Source: JBDGSM01 sp042217615 (GTDB taxonomy: Archaea > Nanohalarchaeota > Nanosalinia > Nanosalinales > Nanosalinaceae). Taken from it: a stretch of 6,503 nt of DNA. Each line of letters opens with the position of its first letter. Within the stretch, counting starts at the first letter, position 1. Below, one piece after another: positions 1 through 5,407 of the stretch. The notes under the pieces were generated by a model. That model saw only the letters and a list, made by a program, of their open reading frames with translations, did not search any database and was not told the origin of the DNA. The translations under genes were made by a program, and so were the position numbers. The stretch lies in the NCBI GenBank assembly GCA_042217615.1, contig JBDGSI010000025.1, forward strand, positions 1 to 6,503, in the 5' to 3' direction.

Positions 1-55
1 CAGCAACAGATGACATACGCATCCCTAGATCATGTAAGACTCTAGAAGACACAAA
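1..55 (+). repeat. Direct repeat block A, copy 1 (partner 483-537)
   Basis: Bases 1-55 are identical to 483-537 (offset 482). The identity probably extends left beyond the window edge. The block covers the codons for ATDDIRIPRSCKTLEDTK in both paralogs, with no synonymous differences. Identity breaks at position 56 versus 538. Confidence 0.95.
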
Positions 56-176
56 AGGAGCTGTAGAAAGCGCCCACCCAAGTGGCGGAGAATACAAACC
101 TGAGGGAGGAAATGAAAATGATTATCCTACCTACATATGCCCAAGCGGAGTCACTTCAGGCGGAGGCAGTAACTGA
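1..176 (+). CDS. Prepilin-like Cys-containing surface protein, C-terminal part only (5' end outside window)
   Basis: An open frame enters from the left edge (first full codon at 3) and stops at TGA 174-176, giving 57 visible residues. The first 18 (ATDDIRIPRSCKTLEDTK) are identical to residues 58-75 of the complete gene at 314-631. The tail then diverges into a Gly/Glu/Asn/Pro-rich stretch, returns to a shared CPSGV motif, and ends in SGGGSN. Two cysteines (in RSCK and ICPSG) match Cys68 and Cys99 of the downstream paralog. It is therefore the C-terminal part of a tandem paralog; the N-terminal signal/TM segment is presumed to lie upstream. It ends in a good hairpin terminator, so it looks like its own transcription unit. 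I see no sign that it is broken; it is only cut by the window. Function is inferred entirely from the paralog. Confidence 0.7.
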   Translation, partial: ATDDIRIPRSCKTLEDTKGAVESAHPSGGEYKPEGGNENDYPTYICPSGVTSGGGSN

Positions 177-178
177 TG

Positions 179-234
179 GTGACGACCTATAGTTAAAGAG
201 AAATAGAGAAGTGGAGGGAGGGTGTAAGGCCTTT
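179..234 (+). repeat. Direct repeat block B, copy 1: noncoding 3' flank (partner 634-689)
   Basis: Bases 179-234 are identical to 634-689 (offset 455). The block starts 2 bp after the stop codon and is entirely noncoding. It is purine-rich on the + strand and ends in AAGGCCTTT. The offset differs from block A because the variable segment between the blocks is 27 bp longer in copy 1. Confidence 0.95.
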
Positions 235-256
235 CCTCTCCTCCCTCTTTTTTCTT
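214..256 (+). terminator. Hairpin plus T-tract terminator of the first pilin-like gene
   Basis: GAGGGAGG (214-221) is perfectly complementary to CCTCCCTC (240-247), giving an 8-bp GC-rich stem whose 18-nt loop contains AGGCCT (227-232). A T-rich run (248-256) follows directly. This is the architecture of an intrinsic terminator; archaea need mainly the T-tract, so the hairpin is more than the minimum. The 5' arm recurs in the second copy of the flank, but the 3' arm does not. Confidence 0.7.
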
Positions 257-282
257 TAGAGAACTGTACTTGACAGAAAGTA

Positions 283-290
283 TTTTTATA
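283..290 (+). promoter_or_regulatory. TATA-like box for the pilin-like gene at 314
   Basis: TTTTTATA is centred about 27 bp upstream of the ATG at 314, with purine-rich CAGAAAG just before it, where a BRE would lie. The spacing places transcription initiation at or next to the ATG, so the transcript is probably leaderless. No Shine-Dalgarno sequence is seen before the ATG. Confidence 0.65.
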
Positions 291-313
291 CCCCGACTCA
301 AAAATAGTCTGTT

Positions 314-631
314 ATGAACAAGAGAAAGGGAATGTCCCAGATTCTCACGTTAATTGTAGCTGCATCAGTCCTGATGATGACAGCACTCACCCTCATAATA
401 ATGACACAAGGAAGCCTCACCGACCTCCTAGGAGGCTCCAACCGGCAAAGCTGCATCAACACAATAAAAGCACAATGCACAGCAGCAACAGATGACATAC
501 GCATCCCTAGATCATGTAAGACTCTAGAAGACACAAAGACTACTCTCCAAGATATTCACACAGGTGGTAATACAGGCGACAACTATAAAGGTGGATCAAC
601 TTATACATGTCCAAGCGGAGTCAGTAGCTGA
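314..631 (+). CDS. Small prepilin-like secreted/surface protein with four cysteines
   Basis: 105 residues. The N-terminus is a short basic stretch (MNKRKG) followed by an uninterrupted hydrophobic helix (about residues 10-30). This matches class III (type IV prepilin) signal peptides, where a prepilin peptidase cuts after the Gly (predicted KRKG|MSQ) and the helix becomes the pilus core. The Glu common near position +5 of mature pilins is absent, so a simple membrane-anchored protein is the alternative. The remainder is a small polar domain with Cys47, Cys55, Cys68 and Cys99, possibly disulfide-bonded outside the cell, and a Gly/Asn/Thr-rich region before the terminal CPSGVSS. The ATG start is supported by the TATA-like box 27 bp upstream. 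It is the second of two tandem paralogs; the shared segments are identical at nucleotide level. Type IV pilin-like is my call by pattern; the family is not recognised by name. Confidence 0.65.
   Translation: MNKRKGMSQILTLIVAASVLMMTALTLIIMTQGSLTDLLGGSNRQSCINTIKAQCTAATDDIRIPRSCKTLEDTKTTLQDIHTGGNTGDNYKGGSTYTCPSGVSS
483..537 (+). repeat. Direct repeat block A, copy 2 (partner 1-55)
   Basis: Identical to 1-55. It lies inside the gene at 314-631 and encodes residues 58-75, including Cys68. After it, the two paralogs diverge for about 100 bp apart from the CPSGV region. Confidence 0.95.
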
Positions 632-633
632 TA

Positions 634-689
634 GTGACGACCTATAGTTAAAGAGAAATAGAGAAGTGGAGGGAGGGTGTAAGGCCTTT
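634..689 (+). repeat. Direct repeat block B, copy 2: noncoding 3' flank (partner 179-234)
   Basis: Identical to 179-234. It fills nearly all of the gap between the pilin-like stop (631) and the convergent gpmI stop (693). Read on the - strand it is a pyrimidine-rich tract just beyond gpmI and could help end that transcript. Confidence 0.95.
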
Positions 690-692
690 TTT
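681..692 (+). terminator. AAGGCCTTTTTT terminator-like element between convergent genes
   Basis: The palindrome AAGGCCTT runs into six T's immediately before the gpmI stop codon. A T-run at a gene's 3' end is the usual archaeal termination signal, here serving the + strand pilin-like gene. The hairpin partner arm present in the first copy is missing, so this is a simpler terminator. Confidence 0.5.
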
Positions 693-2147
693 CTAGTTGA
701 GTTCTAGGCCTTGTTCTACTATTTTTTCTATTTCCCAGAGTTGTTTTTCTTGTACGGGTTTTTGTTTGATTCCTTGTGTGATTAGTGGTACTTTGTTCAT
801 GGTGTGGGAGGTGTTGGGGTTTTCTTCTGTTCCCATGTTGTCGCAGTTTCCGTGGTCTGCGGTGAAGATTGCGGCGTAGTTGTTTTCTTCTGCTTTTTCT
901 GCGAGGCGGCCTATGTTCCGGTCTACTGTTTCGACTGCTTTGATTGCTGCGTCTAGGTCGCCTGTGTGGCCGACGAGGTCTGGGTTGGCGTAGTTGATGA
1001 GGATGAAGTCTTTCTCTCCTTTTTCCATCGCTTCCAGGACTACGTCACAGATGTCGTCGGCGTGCATCTCCGGTTTCTGGTCGAAGGCCTTGATTTTATC
1101 GCTTTCGATGAAGTGTCTTTCTTCGTGTTCGAATTCGAGTTCTCTCTGGCCGTTGAAGAAGAAGGTTACGTGTGGTTTTTTCTGGCTTTCTGCGACTCTT
1201 AACTGTGAGAGGCCTGCGTCTTCGATTTTTTCTCCTAAAGTGTTTTCGACTACTTGTTTTTCGAAGAGTACGGGGTTGTTGAAGTCTTTTCTGTACCGGA
1301 ACATTGATGTGTATCCTGGTCTTACAGGGTTTTCGAATTCTTCGAACTCTGGTTTGAGGAAGGCTTCTGTGATCTGTCTGACCCTGTCGGCTCTGAAGTT
1401 GAAGAAAACTACTTGATCGTTGTTTTCTATTCCTTCGAATCCTTCCCGGGCTCCAGGGATTACGAAGTAGTCGTAGTCTCCTTCTTCGTAGGTTTCTTCA
1501 ACCGGTTCTCTTGGATCGTTGAACTGGAGGCCTTCTCCCTGTGTCATTGCTTTGTAGGCTTTCTCTGTTCTTTCCCAGTTGTGGTCGCGGTCCATGCTGT
1601 AGTATCTGCCGGAGATTGTTGCGATTTCGCCGCCGTATTCTTTGCACCAGTCTTCTACCTGGCTGAGGTATTTGTCAGCGGATTTAGGTTCTACATCTCT
1701 TCCATCCGTGAAGCAGTGGATTTTTACATCGACACTGTACTCGGAAGCTGCTTTCATTAAGGCCTTTAAGTGTCTGATATGGCTGTGGATGCCTCCATCA
1801 CTGATCATTCCTGCGAAGTGGACTGTGGAGTTTTCTTCCTCAGCTTGTTCCAGCGCTTCTTTCAAGGCCTGTTTTTCTTTTAGACTGTTTTCTTTGATTG
1901 CGTTGTCTATTCTTTTGAGTCTTTGAGGGATTTTTCGACCTGCTCCCAGGTGGAGATGGCCGACCTCTGAGTTACCTGTGAATCCTTCGGGAAGGCCTAC
2001 TGCTGGTCCGGATGCGTCTAGAGCTGTGCATCCGTGTTCTTCCATGAGTTTGTCGAGGTTGGGTGTGTCTGCTTGTTTGAATGCGTTTCCCTGTTCTTCT
2101 TCTCTGAGAGCCATGCCGTCCATAACGGTGAGCAGTACTGGTTTCAT
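693..2147 (-). CDS. gpmI: 2,3-bisphosphoglycerate-independent phosphoglycerate mutase
   Basis: 484 residues, slightly shorter than the roughly 510 usual in bacteria. It interconverts 3- and 2-phosphoglycerate in cytoplasmic glycolysis/gluconeogenesis using two divalent metal ions (typically Mn) and a phosphoserine intermediate. By analogy with characterised enzymes, the metal/catalytic residues visible are Asp10 (MDG), Ser60 in GNSEVGH (the phosphorylated serine), Asp390 and His394 in NPDLVGH, Asp431 and His432 in TADHGN, and His448 in SHT. Substrate-binding motifs are present: SDGGIHSH (116-123), TDGRD (147-151), GRYYSMDRD (180-188) and FNFRADR (249-255). All key residues are intact, so it should be active. 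EGFTGNSEVGH departs from the common EGQMGNSEVGH just before the catalytic Ser. The family is COG0696, not the distinct archaeal aPGAM family (COG3635). The gene contains seven AGGCCT sites. It is divergent from the coiled-coil gene at 2205 and shares a short promoter region with it. Confidence 0.96.
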   Translation of the reverse strand: MKPVLLTVMDGMALREEEQGNAFKQADTPNLDKLMEEHGCTALDASGPAVGLPEGFTGNSEVGHLHLGAGRKIPQRLKRIDNAIKENSLKEKQALKEALEQAEEENSTVHFAGMISDGGIHSHIRHLKALMKAASEYSVDVKIHCFTDGRDVEPKSADKYLSQVEDWCKEYGGEIATISGRYYSMDRDHNWERTEKAYKAMTQGEGLQFNDPREPVEETYEEGDYDYFVIPGAREGFEGIENNDQVVFFNFRADRVRQITEAFLKPEFEEFENPVRPGYTSMFRYRKDFNNPVLFEKQVVENTLGEKIEDAGLSQLRVAESQKKPHVTFFFNGQRELEFEHEERHFIESDKIKAFDQKPEMHADDICDVVLEAMEKGEKDFILINYANPDLVGHTGDLDAAIKAVETVDRNIGRLAEKAEENNYAAIFTADHGNCDNMGTEENPNTSHTMNKVPLITQGIKQKPVQEKQLWEIEKIVEQGLELN

Positions 2148-2172
2148 ATATTGAATTTAGGGATGCAGGAGA

Positions 2173-2180
2173 TTTTATTA
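2173..2180. promoter_or_regulatory. Central TATA-like box in the 57-bp divergent gpmI / coiled-coil promoter
   Basis: TTTTATTA on the + strand (TAATAAAA on the -) sits in the middle of the gap 2148-2204. Its centre is about 28 bp from the ATG at 2205 and about 29 bp from the gpmI ATG at 2147, so it is at the right distance for leaderless transcription in both directions. I see no second convincing TATA-like element in the gap at suitable spacing for either gene. Confidence 0.55.
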
Positions 2181-2204
2181 ACACGGGTTCCGTATTTTTG
2201 AATT

Positions 2205-2906
2205 ATGCCTGCCGCCGGTCAGAGGATTGAGCAGAATCTTCAGCAAATCGATGAAAACATGGAGAGCATGGGAGAGACCAGGGAGGACCTGGAAAGTTTT
2301 GAACACGAGTTTATGAAGAGTGAGGCAGAGCTGGCAGGGAAGATCGAAGAGCTTCAGGAAAGAATCCAGGACCTGGAGCTGGAGGCTCAAAACGATAAAA
2401 TACATGAAAAGGCCTTGAAAAACAGGTTGAACGAGATTGAAGACAGTATTGAGGATGTTGAGGAAGAAATAAGTCGTTTCGATGAATTAAGTGAGAGGAT
2501 AAGCGAGGTAAGTAAAGACGTCGACAATATCCAGGGAGAGCTTGATCGAAGAGATTTCTCCACAGTCCATGAAAACGAACAGGCTATAGATGATGTTAAA
2601 GACAGTTTTGAGGATCTTCATGATGAGGTTACACGTGTAAGCGAGGATTTACGGAGTAAGGCCTCTCACAGCGAGGTTGAGGAAGTGGAGAGGAAAGTTA
2701 ATTCTCAGGAAGTTGAGGAACGTGTGAACCGGCTGGTTGCACGTATGGAGCAGCTTGAAAGCCGTGTCGAAGAAGAAAGCTCCGATGAAGAAATTGGAAA
2801 AGTTCTTGAACAGGTTAAGAAGAACAGCAGCCAGATCAACGAGCTTTACAGCCATTTTGAGGATCTCTCAGATATTGTCAGGAAGGCTGTAGGCAACGGT
2901 TCCTGA
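2205..2906 (+). CDS. Soluble acidic coiled-coil protein of unknown function
   Basis: 233 residues, almost entirely charged heptad-type sequence (for example IEELQERIQDLELE and LNEIEDSIEDVEEE), with no signal peptide, no TM segment and no Cys or Trp. The core (about 10-190) is predicted to be long alpha-helical coiled coil. A separate C-terminal module (195-229) aligns without gaps to residues 392-426 of the next protein at 8 of 35 identical positions plus many conservative ones, including EEI at its start and QI in the middle. The ATG follows the shared TATA-like box at leaderless distance; the transcript probably ends at the T-run at 2938. I do not recognise the family. Loose resemblance of the C-terminal module to the archaellum accessory protein FlaC/ArlC is a guess; cytoskeletal, SMC-like or scaffold roles are equally open. 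The gene itself is clearly real: a long ORF with its own promoter and terminator. Confidence 0.85.
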   Translation: MPAAGQRIEQNLQQIDENMESMGETREDLESFEHEFMKSEAELAGKIEELQERIQDLELEAQNDKIHEKALKNRLNEIEDSIEDVEEEISRFDELSERISEVSKDVDNIQGELDRRDFSTVHENEQAIDDVKDSFEDLHDEVTRVSEDLRSKASHSEVEEVERKVNSQEVEERVNRLVARMEQLESRVEEESSDEEIGKVLEQVKKNSSQINELYSHFEDLSDIVRKAVGNGS

Positions 2907-2937
2907 AAAACCATTATTCTAAACAACCTTCCAGAAC

Positions 2938-2947
2938 TTTTTTGTTT
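2938..2947 (+). terminator. T-run terminator of the first coiled-coil gene
   Basis: Six T's followed by GTTT, 32 bp downstream of the TGA at 2904-2906. No stable stem precedes it. A bare T-tract of this kind is sufficient for archaeal RNA polymerase termination. An AGGCCT site (2964-2969) follows shortly after. Confidence 0.5.
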
Positions 2948-2968
2948 ACTGGCAGGTAGACAAAGGCC

Positions 2969-2979
2969 TTTTAACTTTT
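2969..2979 (+). promoter_or_regulatory. Possible TATA-like box for the second coiled-coil gene
   Basis: TTTTAACTTTT is the most AT-rich element at a reasonable distance. Initiation about 26 bp downstream would give a leader of about 20 nt that includes the Shine-Dalgarno-like sequence at 3005-3013. It abuts an AGGCCT site (2964-2969), placing that palindrome where a BRE would be. The assignment is tentative. Confidence 0.35.
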
Positions 2980-3004
2980 CGATAAGCTTTCTTTACTGTA
3001 AAAA

Positions 3005-3013
3005 GGGGGATGA
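3005..3013 (+). promoter_or_regulatory. Shine-Dalgarno-like site GGGGGATGA
   Basis: It lies six bases before the ATG at 3020 and resembles the archaeal consensus GGAGGTGA. It supports 3020 as the start, rather than the ATG at 3010 inside the site, which opens only a 14-codon ORF in another frame. No other gene in the window has a comparable ribosome-binding site. Confidence 0.55.
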
Positions 3014-3019
3014 ACGGAA

Positions 3020-4339
3020 ATGGCAGAGGACGTGATTTTTGGCGGCGACAGTGAAGAAGACGAAGAGGAACAGGAAACACTGCTTGATACAGGCAAAGAC
3101 GAAGAAGAAGTCGTTGAAGAGGAAGAAGAGCAGGACACTGTTGAAGACAACGAAAAAGACGAAGATAAAGAAGTTGGAGATCTTGAGGAACGTATTGAAG
3201 AACTTGAAGAAGATATAGAATCCAGAGACCTTGGAAGCGAGGTAGGATCTCTTGCAGACGAAATTAAAGATGTTAAAAAAGATTTGAACCGTTTGAAGAC
3301 TCGTTTTGACGAGGAAAAAGTTGAAGAGCTTGAAGAAGAGCTTCAGAAAGTGAAGGAAGACCTTGATTCTAATGAAGGCGGCGTTGAAGTAGGTGAGTTG
3401 AAGGAGCGTGTAGCTGAGAAGACAGATCTTATCAAGGATCTACGTAAACGTTTGAAAGAAGTTGAAGAGCTTGGAGAAAGAGCTGTAGAAGAGGAAAGGA
3501 TTGAGGAACTTGTTGAGGAAAGAGAAGATATTGAAGAAGAACTTGAGAACTTGAAGGATCAGATCAAGGATTTAGACGTTGACTCCGGAGTTGAAGGAGT
3601 TAAAGAAGATGTTGAATCTCTGCGAAGCGACTTTGAGAACGCTGTCGACAGTCTTGACTCCAGTGCAGAGATAGATGAACTCTACGAAAAGCATGAAGAA
3701 CTGAAGTCAAGTATCAAAGATATTAAAGAAAGTGAAGCTGATGAAGAAAACAGCGAAAAAATAGAAAAGCTTGAGAAGAGGATTGAAGGCTTTGAGACCC
3801 GTTTAGAAGAGGTTGAGGACAGGAAGATCGGTGAGATAAAGGTCAGTATTGAGAACCTTGAGAACCGCCTTAAAGGCCTTGAAGATGATTACGAGGAGAG
3901 TGATGTCTCTGAGCTGCGGGAGGAGCTGGAGCAGGTTAAAGGCATGATTTCAGATTTCAAATGGATTTTTAATGATTTTGATGATTTAGCTAACCTCAAG
4001 CTTCTTTCCCTGGATGAGTACAGAGAGCTGGAGCAGAAGGCGGAGAGCTCTGGAATCGAGGAAGCTGTTAAACAGTTGAAAGATAACATGGAGAAGATTG
4101 CGAAGAAGCAGGCTCAGAAACGTAACAGCGAAGTAACCAAGTTGAAGAAGAGGATAAAAAGGTTGGAGCAGGACAGTGAAAGCGTTGGAGAAGAAGAGAT
4201 AGAGATGATTCTCGATGAAGTTGACCGTCAGGACGAGCAGATTGATGATATCCGTGAAGGATACGAGGAAATGGGAGAGATGATGCAGCTTGTGCTTGAT
4301 GAGTTAAGAGAAGTGAAGAAAAAGACAGTCAGCAATTAA
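3020..4339 (+). CDS. Highly acidic long coiled-coil protein of unknown function
   Basis: 439 residues. The first 60 hold 32 Asp/Glu (a disordered acidic head with DEEEVVEEEEEQD). Residues about 55-305 are near-continuous coiled coil with repeated units such as LEERIEELEEDIE. Around residues 305-340 is a break containing the protein's only Trp (Trp315, in FKWIFNDFDDLANLKLL), probably a small folded or hinge segment. Coiled coil then resumes, and residues 392-426 match the C-terminal module of the preceding protein. There is no signal peptide or TM, so it is cytoplasmic. It follows the 233-residue coiled-coil gene by 113 bp, with a terminator and its own likely promoter between them, so co-transcription is uncertain. 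The shared module suggests paralogy or a common partner. The extreme acidity fits a high-salt cytoplasm. No function can be assigned from sequence alone. Confidence 0.85.
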   Translation: MAEDVIFGGDSEEDEEEQETLLDTGKDEEEVVEEEEEQDTVEDNEKDEDKEVGDLEERIEELEEDIESRDLGSEVGSLADEIKDVKKDLNRLKTRFDEEKVEELEEELQKVKEDLDSNEGGVEVGELKERVAEKTDLIKDLRKRLKEVEELGERAVEEERIEELVEEREDIEEELENLKDQIKDLDVDSGVEGVKEDVESLRSDFENAVDSLDSSAEIDELYEKHEELKSSIKDIKESEADEENSEKIEKLEKRIEGFETRLEEVEDRKIGEIKVSIENLENRLKGLEDDYEESDVSELREELEQVKGMISDFKWIFNDFDDLANLKLLSLDEYRELEQKAESSGIEEAVKQLKDNMEKIAKKQAQKRNSEVTKLKKRIKRLEQDSESVGEEEIEMILDEVDRQDEQIDDIREGYEEMGEMMQLVLDELREVKKKTVSN

Positions 4340-4351
4340 AGGCCTTTTTTT
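4338..4351. terminator. AAAGGCCTTTTTTT bidirectional terminator between convergent genes
   Basis: Convergent stop codons (TAA at 4337-4339 on +, TAA at 4350-4352 on -) are only 10 bp apart, and the gap reads AGGCCTTTTT. The element combines the palindrome AAAGGCCTTT with a T-run for the + strand. On the - strand it supplies only TTTAATT. It could terminate both transcripts, more strongly on +. Confidence 0.5.
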
Positions 4352-5372
4352 ACATGAAGCTGTTAAGCCCTGATTGCCTGGACTGAAGGGCTTTCTCCAA
4401 TTTTTCAAGGCCTGAGTTAACCCTGTCCTCGGAGAAATCATGGTTTTCTACAAGTATCCTCCTTACTTTTTCAGCGCCAAGTTGGCCTGTTTCATAGCCT
4501 GCCTCTGTTACCGGAGGATCTTTAAAGAAGTTCAGTATGTTTTGAGGACTGTTTTCAGAATCCCAATCTATTTTTTCATCGTTCATCAAGGCCTCAAGGC
4601 TTTCGTACTGTTTTACCAGTTTTAAAGCGGTTTTAGGGCCTATTCCGTGCACTCCGTCAGGGTTGAAGTCTGTTCCTATAAGTATTCCCATCCATACCAG
4701 TTTTTCCTGGTTTATCCCGAGTTCTTCTTCGACTTTTTCCAGTTCTATTCTTTCCTGGGAAACTTTCTTTCTGCCTCCCGAAGAAGTTTTCCGGGTTTTC
4801 CTTGATGTCAGATTTCTAACCATTCTATCCGCACCGAAAAGCAGGCAGTCCCAGTCCTGAGAACCGACAGCGTACACCTCTCCATTTTTTGACATGTGAG
4901 CTGCCTGGGCCTCTCCCTCACTTGGAGCCTGTACATACGGAACACCCATAGCCTCCAGAAGCTTCTTAGCCTCTCTAATCATTTCACCGGTAAGCTTACT
5001 TGACTGAGTTGCCTTGGAATAGGCCTCAGAAATCTTGCCTTCATCCTTCAAACGTTTCCACTCCTCCCGTGCTTCCCCCCTTTTCTTCCTTCTTTTAGAA
5101 GACTCTTTCTCCTTCAAATCAGGAGTATCACCGTCAAAAACGTAGACAGGCCTTATATTATGCTCCAGCAGATTAATATTCCTGTAGAAAAGGCCTGAAA
5201 GGTGTGAGGTAATCTCTCCTGAAGAATCCTTTAGCGGCGTACCATCTCTCTGCCTTATGATCGAAAGGAACTGGTACATAGTGTTCATTGCATCGATCGC
5301 GACTTCCTTATCGTTCAAATCCGCGAACTCAATCTCCTCTGGCTCTATAAGTTCTCCCAGGTCAACACCCAT
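4350..5372 (-). CDS. fen: Flap endonuclease 1 (FEN-1/XPG family structure-specific nuclease)
   Basis: 340 residues, normal for archaeal FEN1. It removes 5' flaps during Okazaki fragment maturation and base excision repair. The start at 5372 gives the canonical MGVDLGELI N-terminus, whose Gly2 is the mature end in this family. Metal-binding acidic residues are all present: Asp27 (AIDAMN), Asp80 (FDGD), Glu152 and Glu154 (SEGEAQ), Asp173 and Asp175 (SQDWD) and Asp235 (GTDFNPDG). A basic segment (about 88-107) corresponds to the helical clamp/arch, and GVHGIGPKTALKL (240-252) is the helix-3-turn-helix DNA-binding motif. The protein ends in QSGLNSFM, a PCNA-interacting (PIP) box in which Met replaces the usual second aromatic residue. 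It is divergent from the small CxxC gene over 35 bp and convergent with the acidic coiled-coil gene. An intact, functional enzyme is expected. Confidence 0.96.
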   Translation of the reverse strand: MGVDLGELIEPEEIEFADLNDKEVAIDAMNTMYQFLSIIRQRDGTPLKDSSGEITSHLSGLFYRNINLLEHNIRPVYVFDGDTPDLKEKESSKRRKKRGEAREEWKRLKDEGKISEAYSKATQSSKLTGEMIREAKKLLEAMGVPYVQAPSEGEAQAAHMSKNGEVYAVGSQDWDCLLFGADRMVRNLTSRKTRKTSSGGRKKVSQERIELEKVEEELGINQEKLVWMGILIGTDFNPDGVHGIGPKTALKLVKQYESLEALMNDEKIDWDSENSPQNILNFFKDPPVTEAGYETGQLGAEKVRRILVENHDFSEDRVNSGLEKLEKALQSRQSGLNSFM

Positions 5373-5397
5373 AATACAGAAAAACTAGGGACTGCAG

Positions 5398-5405
5398 TAA
5401 TTTAA
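5398..5405 (-). promoter_or_regulatory. TATA-like box for fen
   Basis: On the - strand, TTAAATTA is centred about 29-30 bp upstream of the fen ATG (5372), consistent with a leaderless transcript. It occupies the end of the 35-bp gap next to the CxxC gene's GTG start at 5408, so the two genes' 5' regions interlock. No clear TATA-like box for the + strand gene is visible in the gap; any would lie at or inside the fen start. Confidence 0.45.
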
Positions 5406-5407
5406 CT

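Noticed and set aside
1..176. First pilin-like copy as a truncated pseudogene
   Set aside because: Its frame is open to the window edge, ends in a normal stop and has a strong terminator; the missing 5' part is explained by the window boundary.
298..534. 78-codon - strand ORF across the pilin-like gene
   Set aside because: It is antisense to the better-supported + strand gene with a TATA-like box and signal-like N-terminus, and no recognisable motif is seen.
1..689. CRISPR array or insertion sequence explaining the repeats
   Set aside because: There are only two unequal copies of blocks of 55-56 bp within homologous genes, no regularly spaced short repeats, no terminal inverted repeats and no transposase.
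697..1926. Several + strand ORFs of 60-140 codons inside gpmI
   Set aside because: They lie antisense to a gene with complete catalytic motifs; their translations are Phe/Ser/Cys-rich in the way typical of reverse frames of acidic genes, with no domain or promoter.
2178..2855. - strand ORFs antisense to the first coiled-coil gene
   Set aside because: They are Leu/Phe-rich shadow translations of Glu/Lys heptads, with no independent promoter or domain.
3010..3054. ATG at 3010 as a start or leader peptide
   Set aside because: It opens only 14 codons in another frame and lies within the Shine-Dalgarno-like site; more likely part of the ribosome-binding sequence.
2985..5000. AAGCTT as a second over-represented palindrome
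   Set aside because: I count only about five copies, mostly in Glu/Lys/Leu-rich coding sequence; close enough to expectation that composition explains it.
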